From CAYOEJ01 sp964403015 (GTDB lineage: Bacteria > Actinomycetota > Actinomycetes > Actinomycetales > Actinomycetaceae), in NCBI GenBank assembly GCA_964403015.1, contig CAYOEJ010000043.1, forward strand, positions 1 to 12,384: a stretch of DNA of 12,384 nt, given 5' to 3'. Of this stretch, positions 7,514 through 12,384 are shown in pieces. Numbering within the stretch: the stretch's first letter is position 1; each line of letters starts with the position of its first letter. A model generated the notes under the pieces. It did not search any database. It was not told where the DNA came from and worked only from the letters and a program-made list of their open reading frames with translations. The position numbers and the translations under genes are program-made.

Positions 7514-8068
7514 TCAGCCTCCGTATACGTGCGGTGCGAGGGTTGCCACGAAGGGAAGGTGGCGGTAGTCCTCGGCATAGTCCAAGCCGTAGCCGACCAC
7601 GAACTCGTTGGGGATATCAAAACCGACGTAGTCGACGTCAACCTCGACCTTCTGCGCGTCAGGCTTGCGCAAGAGGGTGGCAATCTTGACGGACTTTGCG
7701 CCACGTGTGCGCAGGTTCTCGGCAAGCCAGTGAAGGGTAAGGCCGGAGTCGATGATGTCTTCGACGATAAGAACGTTCAGGCCTTCAATCTCGGTGTCGA
7801 GGTCCTTGAGGATGCGCACTACACCGGAGGATTTCGTGGAAGCGCCGTAGGAGGAGACCGCCATCCAGTCCATGTGAACGGGGATGGAAATTTTGCGTGA
7901 TAGATCCGCCATCACCATCACGGCTCCACGAAGCACACCCACCAGCAGCAGATCCTGGCCCGCGTAATCGCGGCTGATTTCCTCGCCAAGTTCCGCGAGA
8001 CGCACAGCAATCTGCTCTTCGGTCACCACGACGTGTGTGAGATCGTCGCCGGTATCTTTGAGATCCAT
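7514..8068 (-). CDS. hpt: Hypoxanthine phosphoribosyltransferase
   Basis: Purine salvage enzyme: transfers phosphoribose from PRPP to hypoxanthine (usually also guanine), releasing pyrophosphate; cytoplasmic. The protein is 184 residues, the usual size. Type I PRTase motifs are visible: the pyrophosphate loop VGVLRGA (43-49), the flexible loop SSYG (72-75), the PRPP-binding motif VLIVEDIIDSGLTL (99-112) with its acidic pair E103/D104, K135 in LLRKPD, and the base-binding segment VGFDIPNEFVVGYGLDYAEDYR (148-169). The frame is open further upstream, but the ATG at 8068 is chosen: it overlaps the tilS stop as TAATG and has GGAGGA just upstream. The gene sits between tilS and ftsH, a conserved trio in Gram-positive bacteria. 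Confidence 0.95.
   Translation of the reverse strand: MDLKDTGDDLTHVVVTEEQIAVRLAELGEEISRDYAGQDLLLVGVLRGAVMVMADLSRKISIPVHMDWMAVSSYGASTKSSGVVRILKDLDTEIEGLNVLIVEDIIDSGLTLHWLAENLRTRGAKSVKIATLLRKPDAQKVEVDVDYVGFDIPNEFVVGYGLDYAEDYRHLPFVATLAPHVYGG
7518..7522 (-). promoter_or_regulatory. Ribosome binding site supporting the long ftsH start
   Basis: GGAGG on the minus strand within the last codons of hpt, four bases before the ftsH ATG at 7513. It favours the full 801-residue product over an internal start such as Met80, whose upstream GAGGG sits too close to the codon. Confidence 0.7.
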
Positions 8069-9126
8069 TATTCCTCCGATAGGGAATGCTGGCCCACGTC
8101 TGGGCCTAGCTCCATGATGTTTTGATCGCGCCACGCCCGCAGGCCAGGAAGATCAATTCCAACCTTATTAGCTCTACCAACAACGAGCTTATCAACCGCA
8201 GCCACGTGCCAGAAAACTAGTTCACCGCCGCGCCCACCTGCGGTGAGGATGGCGCGTCGGATAATGCGTCGGCGCAGTGCTGGCGGCTCCTCGGCGAGGC
8301 GCTCACAATCCAGCTGCAGTGGCTCGCTACGAACCACCACCTGCGGCCACCGCACGGCTGCGAACTCGCTCAGCGCATCGTCGTCGTCGCGGAGCATGCT
8401 TGCGGTTCTCGCAAGAGCCGGCACGACGCCGGGGCCCACCGCTTCCTCCAGCGCCGGCATCGCTACGTGGCGGATTGCGGTACGGCGAAGGGGTGAGCCG
8501 TCGGCAGCACGCCACGGTCCATCAAGCTGGTTTGAAGGATCATCGACCCACGTCAGACCCAGCTCCGTGCAGACCGTCCGTAACTCCTCGCGGGTAAGGC
8601 CGAGGAGCGGGCGAGCCATGGGTACGTCGTCGTGCAGAGGCAACGAGCCCTTGTCACGCATTCCTGCCAGCGAGCGAGCACCGGAACCGCGGCCGAGGCC
8701 AAGCAGTACCGTTTCCGCTTGGTCCGTGGCGCTGTGGCCAAGAAAAACGGCGGCCGGTTCGTCACCGCCCAGCTCGCGCGCCCTGTTCGCGAGCGCCTCG
8801 TACCGGGCTTGTCGGGCGCCGGCTTCGGGACCGTCGTCGGCGCGGATGGTGACGGAGACGGCGTCGGCATCAATTCCTAGTGTGCGCATGTGGGTGACGA
8901 CGTCGGCTGCTTCTTTCGCGGATTCCGGGCGAATCCCGTGGTCGACCGTGAGGGAGTGAAGCTGGATGCCGTGGCGCCGGGCTGCGAATGCCGCACTCGC
9001 CGCGAGGGCAACCGAATCGGCTCCGCCGGAGACTGCCAAAAGCACGCGAGCACCCGCTGGGAGCGAACCAAACGCTCGCGAGAGCGCATGACGAGCCTCT
9101 GAAACGACTCGGTGCGGGCCACTCAT
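8068..9126 (-). CDS. tilS: tRNA(Ile)-lysidine synthase
   Basis: Attaches lysine to the wobble cytidine (C34) of tRNA-Ile(CAU), using ATP, so that it reads AUA instead of AUG. The protein is 352 residues. The N-type ATP pyrophosphatase P-loop SGGADS is at 33-38, in LLAVSGGADSVAL. It is followed by LTVDHGIRPES, FLGHSATDQAETVLLGLGRGSGARSLAGM and LGLTWVDDPSN, all typical TilS segments. The region after DPSN is longer than usual before RRTAIRHV. The C-terminal part (about 240-352) is weakly conserved, as in other actinobacterial TilS. The start is the ATG overlapping the metalloprotease stop by four bases (ATGA). An upstream GTG at 9147 would add seven residues. Neither has a clear Shine-Dalgarno, so coupling is likely. 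Confidence 0.94.
   Translation of the reverse strand: MSGPHRVVSEARHALSRAFGSLPAGARVLLAVSGGADSVALAASAAFAARRHGIQLHSLTVDHGIRPESAKEAADVVTHMRTLGIDADAVSVTIRADDGPEAGARQARYEALANRARELGGDEPAAVFLGHSATDQAETVLLGLGRGSGARSLAGMRDKGSLPLHDDVPMARPLLGLTREELRTVCTELGLTWVDDPSNQLDGPWRAADGSPLRRTAIRHVAMPALEEAVGPGVVPALARTASMLRDDDDALSEFAAVRWPQVVVRSEPLQLDCERLAEEPPALRRRIIRRAILTAGGRGGELVFWHVAAVDKLVVGRANKVGIDLPGLRAWRDQNIMELGPDVGQHSLSEE
8072..8077 (-). promoter_or_regulatory. Ribosome binding site deciding the hpt start
   Basis: GGAGGA on the minus strand, three bases before the hpt ATG, inside the last codons of tilS. It rules against the 22-residue longer open frame. Confidence 0.75.
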
Positions 9127-10034
9127 GAAAGAACGCGCTCGATCCACTGATCGGGATTCGAGATCTCGCTGGGCATCGGGGTGTTGATCGGGTCGTCCCA
9201 GATTCTATTGAAGCCGTCGAGTCCCACTTCGTCGATCACGTGGCGTGTGAAGTCGCGCCCGCGGCTGTACTGCTTGCCCTTTTCGGTGATTCCTACGTAG
9301 TCGCGGATTTTGCGGGTGATCGCGTTGCCACTCTTGCGCCGGCGAGCCATCGCTCGCATGATGTGCTTGCGCGATGGCATATAGGCCAACGGCACCTCGT
9401 TCATCACGTACTCGGCATGGCCTTCAAGTAGAGACATGATGGCGGTGAGTTCTGAAATCATCTCGTCCACGTCGGAGCCGGTCTCGTGTTCAACGAGCCA
9501 CCGGACCCGCGAGACGATGTACTCCCTGAGCCACGGTGCCGCAGCAAATTGGAGGGCGTGCGCAAGTTCGTGAATCGATACCCACAGGCACAGGTCCCGC
9601 CGGTCAAGATCGTAGGCGCCGCGGAACTCTGCGATGTTCGGAGCGACGAGCAGCAGCCTGCCCTTCTCCCCCGCATATGGATCGTACTGGCCGAGGATTC
9701 GAGGAGCGATGAGCGAAAGAACGAGCGAAAGCTGCCCGGAGCCGAAAGGTAGTTCAATCTCGGGAGTCTGATAATCCGGCTGGGTAAACATCGACTCGAT
9801 CGAGTGCGCTGCGCCAACCGACCAGTTCGGCCTGTCAACAACCACGACCGGCACATCACGGATCTGCTTAGCCAGCTCGCCTAGACCCGAAATTCGCCCG
9901 ATGAGGCGCTGCGCCCTCTTCGACTGCGACCGCAAGTCCTTCGCGAGCGCTATGGCTTCAGTTGCACTGACATCAGGCCCGCCTCCGGACAGGATCTTGG
10001 AAACGCGGCGAACTAGCGTGAAATCAATGCTCAT
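9123..10034 (-). CDS. Predicted zinc metalloprotease, DUF2342 family
   Basis: An uncharacterised actinobacterial family with a zincin signature; related proteins are often annotated 'coenzyme F420 biosynthesis associated' on phylogenetic profile only. The protein is 303 residues. The HExxH motif is HELAH at 155-159 (LWVSIHELAHALQF), and EGHAE at 204-208 (LLEGHAEYVMNEVP) offers the third glutamate ligand. There is no signal peptide or strong membrane segment, so it is probably cytoplasmic. The family-like N-terminus (IDFTLVRRVSKILSGGGPDV) supports the ATG, which is also the first possible start after an in-frame TAA at 10056-10058. No Shine-Dalgarno precedes it. It heads the operon and its stop overlaps the tilS start. 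Substrate unknown; nothing here besides its name suggests a tie to F420. Confidence 0.85.
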   Translation of the reverse strand: MSIDFTLVRRVSKILSGGGPDVSATEAIALAKDLRSQSKRAQRLIGRISGLGELAKQIRDVPVVVVDRPNWSVGAAHSIESMFTQPDYQTPEIELPFGSGQLSLVLSLIAPRILGQYDPYAGEKGRLLLVAPNIAEFRGAYDLDRRDLCLWVSIHELAHALQFAAAPWLREYIVSRVRWLVEHETGSDVDEMISELTAIMSLLEGHAEYVMNEVPLAYMPSRKHIMRAMARRRKSGNAITRKIRDYVGITEKGKQYSRGRDFTRHVIDEVGLDGFNRIWDDPINTPMPSEISNPDQWIERVLS

Positions 10035-10040
10035 ACAGAC

Positions 10041-10046
10041 AGGATA
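10041..10046 (-). promoter_or_regulatory. Candidate -10 element for a leaderless metalloprotease-tilS-hpt-ftsH-fol transcript
   Basis: TATCCT on the minus strand fits the actinobacterial TANNNT -10 pattern and ends six bases before the ATG at 10034. That is the spacing expected if transcription starts on the ATG itself. The gene has no Shine-Dalgarno, which agrees. No good -35 hexamer is visible (GGGCGG lies at 17 bases). Confidence 0.4.
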
Positions 10047-10083
10047 GTCAATGGGTTAGTGCGCCGCCCAGCATGTCGCCCAA

Positions 10084-10149
10084 GGGTGAACGACGACGGT
10101 CGCTGGCGCTTGGCGAAGGCGCTGGGTGCGGGTGAACGACGACGGTCGC
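10084..10149. repeat. Two-copy 20-bp direct repeat flanking a small hairpin
   Basis: GGGTGAACGACGACGGTCGC occurs perfectly at 10084-10103 and again at 10130-10149, a 46-bp offset. Between the copies, 10106-10122 can fold as a 6-bp stem with one bulged base and a GGCG loop. The whole lies in the 141-bp spacer between the dacB stop and the metalloprotease start, about 40 to 110 bases upstream of the candidate -10. Confidence 0.8.
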
Positions 10150-10175
10150 GCGGGCGGAAGGTGCCCGGCGAGAAG

Positions 10176-11558
10176 TCACAGGTTCGAAATCCGTTCCAGA
10201 GCTTCATCCATGGCTATCCTGATGCCTGGCGATGTCCCGACCTCGATGTTGTCCACGATGATGGCGAAGGTGAGTGGGCGCCCGGAGTCCGTAAACATGT
10301 AGCCAGATAGTGCGTTGGCTTTAACGAGCGTGCCCGTTTTTGCTTTTACGTCACCTTCGAGATCCGTGGTTTGGAATCGGTCGGTGAGGGTTCCTTCTAG
10401 GCCGGCGACTGGCATCGACGCCGGGAATGCAGCTAGCTCGCAGACCTCGCACTCCCACACATCTTGAAGAATGTCATAGAGCAGGTAGACGCTGATCCTG
10501 TTGTTATCTGAAAGGCCAGAAGAATCTGAGATCACCACGCCCGCCACGTCGTAACCCATATCGGACAGGGATTGACGGACTGCCTCTCCTCCACCTGCAA
10601 ACGAAACCGGTTTACCCATTTCTGCCGCAACCATGTGGGCAAGAACCTCAGCTGTGGTGTTGTCAGAGAACACCATGACGAACTCGATAATCTCGCGCAC
10701 GGGAGCCGAAGCTACTCGTGCGACTTCGGTGGCGCCGTCGGGAGAAGCACCGCGCTCAACCTCGGTGACTTCAATGCCTGCCGCTCGCAGATGCTCAGCA
10801 AAAACCTGTGCCGCGCTCAGGTCGGGATTCGGCGTATAGAGCGCGTAGTCGGTGCGCGAACGCTCAATGGCGATGGGCCGCATCTCCATCACATAGTTTT
10901 GGTTGGCGCCACCCACTGTGTCCGGGTGGTAAAGCGGAGCTTCAAACAAGGTGGAATCGACGTTGACCACCACTGACGTCACGCCCTGAGCCGTGAGCTC
11001 TGCGGCGGTGTCCCGCGCCAAATCACCCAATCCCGCTCTGCCAAGGGTCGCGTGTGGGTTTCCGGCGTCGGCAGCCATGAGAACGTCCCCGCCACCAACA
11101 AGAAAGAGTTCCGTTCCGGAGAGAGTCACAACGGTGTCAAAGGTGCGATCGGGACCGAGCACGTTGAGAGCGGCTACGGACGTCACGATCTTCATGTTCG
11201 ATGCCGGAACGGATGGGCGATGCAAATTACGTTCGGCAAGAACTTCGCCGGTGATCGAATCTGCTACGAGGAATGAGACCTCGCCCGTCACCCGCGAATC
11301 TTCTACGAACGCAAGGATTTCCTGGCGAACAGCCCCGGGGTCCGGGGCCGCGCCTTCTGAGGCGGTCAGAATATCTGGTGCGGTGAGGGAAACTGACATC
11401 GCTTCCGGATAGGGCTGGGATTCTTCGAGCAGCGGTTTGTTCGTCAGCGGACCCGGCACAATATCCCAAGCGTCAGCAAAAGCGTAGCCTCCCAAGGCAA
11501 TCGCGATGGCTGAAACTGCAGCTTTAACCGACCTTTTCACCCATCCAGTGTGACACAT
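10176..11558 (-). CDS. dacB: D-alanyl-D-alanine carboxypeptidase / endopeptidase (PBP4 class, peptidase S13)
   Basis: Low-molecular-mass class C penicillin-binding protein that removes terminal D-Ala or cuts peptide cross-links in peptidoglycan, outside the membrane. The three active-site motifs are present in a 460-residue protein: SxxK as SNMK (120-123), SxN as SDN (298-300) and KTG (407-409). The family segment SDSSGLSDNNRIS is at 344-356. The large insertion between SxxK and SDN is typical of PBP4. Residues 7-28 form a signal peptide or anchor (KRS, then a hydrophobic core, then AFA). The ATG at 11558 is given; a GTG at 11540 starts closer to the signal peptide and may be the real start, and neither has a convincing ribosome binding site. 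A CEVC pair lies at 370-373. It is transcribed away from ppa. Confidence 0.92.
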   Translation of the reverse strand: MCHTGWVKRSVKAAVSAIAIALGGYAFADAWDIVPGPLTNKPLLEESQPYPEAMSVSLTAPDILTASEGAAPDPGAVRQEILAFVEDSRVTGEVSFLVADSITGEVLAERNLHRPSVPASNMKIVTSVAALNVLGPDRTFDTVVTLSGTELFLVGGGDVLMAADAGNPHATLGRAGLGDLARDTAAELTAQGVTSVVVNVDSTLFEAPLYHPDTVGGANQNYVMEMRPIAIERSRTDYALYTPNPDLSAAQVFAEHLRAAGIEVTEVERGASPDGATEVARVASAPVREIIEFVMVFSDNTTAEVLAHMVAAEMGKPVSFAGGGEAVRQSLSDMGYDVAGVVISDSSGLSDNNRISVYLLYDILQDVWECEVCELAAFPASMPVAGLEGTLTDRFQTTDLEGDVKAKTGTLVKANALSGYMFTDSGRPLTFAIIVDNIEVGTSPGIRIAMDEALERISNL

Positions 11559-11638
11559 TTACATTTCGCCCGACCACAAGGCGGGAAAACTTGCAGCGGC
11601 AATACGGCTCAGATTCAACCCCCGTGAGTATTCGCGGC

Positions 11639-11644
11639 TACAAT
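11639..11644 (+). promoter_or_regulatory. Candidate -10 element of the ppa promoter
   Basis: TACAAT matches the -10 consensus at five of six bases and would place the transcript start near 11651, giving a leader of about 32 bases. The -35 is weak; TTCAAC at 11614-11619 is the nearest, with a long 19-bp spacer. Confidence 0.5.
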
Positions 11645-11670
11645 CGGATCAGAGCAATACATTCGCGTCA

Positions 11671-11679
11671 AAGGAGAGG
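11671..11679 (+). promoter_or_regulatory. Ribosome binding site of ppa
   Basis: AAGGAGAGG with its core six bases before the ATG at 11683. It is the strongest Shine-Dalgarno in the window and fixes the ppa start. Confidence 0.85.
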
Positions 11680-11682
11680 CTC

Positions 11683-12183
11683 ATGGAGTTCGATGTGACC
11701 ATCGAGATCCCCAAGGGAAATCGCAACAAGTACGAACTTGATCACGTGACCGGCCGTATCCGTTTGGATCGAATGCTGTTCACGTCCACCCGCTACCCGG
11801 ATGATTACGGCTTTATTGACGACACCCTGGGTGAAGACGGCGATCCGCTCGATGCACTCGTGCTCCTCGACGAGCCCACCTTCCCTGGCTGTGTCATCCG
11901 CTGCCGTGCACTTGGCATGTTCCGCATGTCTGATGAGGCTGGCGGTGACGACAAGGTTCTTTGCGTCCCCTCCGGTGATCAGCGCGCCTCGTGGCGAACG
12001 GAGATCGAGGACGTCTCGGAGTTCCATCGTCTGGAGATCCAGCACTTCTTCGAGGTCTACAAGGATCTCGAACCCGGTAAGTCCGTTGAAGGCGCACACT
12101 GGGTTGGCCGCAAGGAAGCCGAAGAAGAGATCGAGCGATCCTTCCAGCGCGCCAAGGACACCGGCTACTACGACCAGCACTGA
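11683..12183 (+). CDS. ppa: Inorganic pyrophosphatase, family I
   Basis: Hydrolyses pyrophosphate to phosphate in the cytoplasm, pulling biosynthetic reactions forward. The 166 residues match the usual bacterial size. The metal-binding signature DGDPLDA is at 52-58, giving D52, D54 and D57. Further ligands D84 and D89 lie in MSDEAGGDDKVLCVP. Other family features are IEIPKGNRNKYE at the N-terminus, YPDDYGFI (38-45) and VEGAHW near the C-terminus. It is the only plus-strand gene here, divergent from dacB across 124 bp, with its own promoter and strong ribosome binding site. Pyrophosphate-releasing FolP, Hpt and TilS are encoded nearby. The stop codon TGA is followed immediately by a tandem repeat. 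Confidence 0.97.
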   Translation: MEFDVTIEIPKGNRNKYELDHVTGRIRLDRMLFTSTRYPDDYGFIDDTLGEDGDPLDALVLLDEPTFPGCVIRCRALGMFRMSDEAGGDDKVLCVPSGDQRASWRTEIEDVSEFHRLEIQHFFEVYKDLEPGKSVEGAHWVGRKEAEEEIERSFQRAKDTGYYDQH

Positions 12184-12187
12184 TTCC

Positions 12188-12286
12188 GGTCAGTATTGCA
12201 ATCTAGGCCGCAGTGATTCGGTCAGTACTGAACTCGGGTCAGTATTGCACTCAGGTCAGTACTGCGTTCAGACCAGTATCGAGTTC
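12188..12286 (+). repeat. 17-bp tandem repeat with palindromic core behind ppa
   Basis: Five recognisable copies start at 12188, 12220, 12237, 12254 and 12271; the last four are spaced exactly 17 bp apart. The 32-bp step between the first two holds a decayed unit (12204-12219). The unit is about GGTCAGTAYTGNRNTC. The core alternates CAGTATTG, CAGTACTG, CAGTATTG, CAGTACTG, and the last copy reads CAGTATCG. CAGTACTG is a perfect palindrome, extended to TCAGTACTGA in the second copy. The array begins five bases after the ppa stop codon. Confidence 0.85.
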
Positions 12287-12384
12287 AAAAGCACCCAAAG
12301 TTCTTTGGACGCCAGCGCCCTACCGACTTAGAGTGCCGCGTGCTGCCAACTGGAAAAGATAGATCGAGAAGGCAATTCCTATCA
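12287..12384. other. Right-edge non-coding stretch with one small inverted repeat
   Basis: No gene is recognisable. CCAAAG (12295-12300), TT, CTTTGG (12303-12308) is a perfect 6-bp inverted repeat with a two-base spacer. It could contribute to termination of ppa, but it has no T-run after it and is AT-poor at the flanks, so a terminator is not established. The rest shows no open frame with a ribosome binding site. Confidence 0.4.

Noticed and set aside
7514..8134. A 206-residue Hpt starting at 8134
   Set aside because: The extra 22 residues are out-of-frame tilS sequence; the ATG at 8068 has GGAGGA upstream and the usual family N-terminus.
10151..10166. CGGGC...GCCCG hairpin 10 bases after the dacB stop as a terminator
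   Set aside because: Only five base pairs, no T-run, in GC-rich sequence where such stems arise by chance.
11545..11558. GTGTCACAC inverted repeat at the dacB start as an operator
   Set aside because: Only a 4-bp half-site around one base and partly inside the coding start; too short to distinguish from chance.
12188..12286. CRISPR array
   Set aside because: The units are 16-17 bp and directly adjacent, with no unique spacers, and no cas gene is present; it is a tandem repeat.
12310..12352. Resemblance to a reverse-strand tRNA D-arm (CTACCGACTTAGAG, GTGCTGCCAACTGG)
   Set aside because: No acceptor stem, anticodon arm or T-arm can be built around it, so it is probably chance.

Overview
This window looks like ordinary housekeeping chromosome from a high-GC Gram-positive bacterium (Actinomycetota). 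The evidence is gene content and order: ppa, dacB, a DUF2342 metalloprotease, tilS, hpt, ftsH, folE, folP, a folB-folK fusion, a DUF3180 membrane protein and a pair of bacterial PH-domain proteins. GTG starts and overlapping genes are frequent. The moderate GC, judged by eye, and the protein style suggest the Actinomycetaceae (Trueperella/Arcanobacterium/Actinomyces-like). The genus is inference only. I saw no phage, transposon, CRISPR, RNA gene or accessory island.

Layout from right to left: everything except ppa is on the minus strand. ppa (11683-12183, plus) and dacB (minus) diverge from a 124-bp spacer. After dacB, a 141-bp spacer carries a 20-bp direct repeat. Then follows one tightly packed minus-strand run: metalloprotease (10034), tilS, hpt, ftsH, folE, folP, folBK, DUF3180. 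Its readable junctions overlap by 1 to 8 bases, abut, or are 5 bases apart, so it is probably a single operon with translational coupling. After a further 104 bp come the two coupled PH-domain genes, which run off towards the left edge.

How the genes fit together: FolE, FolB, FolK and FolP carry GTP to dihydropteroate, most of the front half of folate synthesis. TilS makes lysidine in tRNA-Ile, Hpt salvages purines, and FtsH is the membrane AAA protease. FolP, Hpt and TilS all release pyrophosphate, which Ppa hydrolyses. DacB trims peptidoglycan outside the membrane. The DUF2342, DUF3180 and PH-domain proteins have no firm function.

Two runs of exactly 100 N (1095-1194 and 2833-2932) are scaffold gaps. 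The second removes the 3' end of folK and the start of the DUF3180 gene, and its true length is almost certainly more than 100 bp. The least ordinary things are a 17-bp tandem repeat with a palindromic core directly behind ppa, a direct repeat plus hairpin upstream of the metalloprotease gene, a possible leaderless promoter there, and an FtsH with a 150-residue charged N-terminal extension. I found no convincing new biological system.
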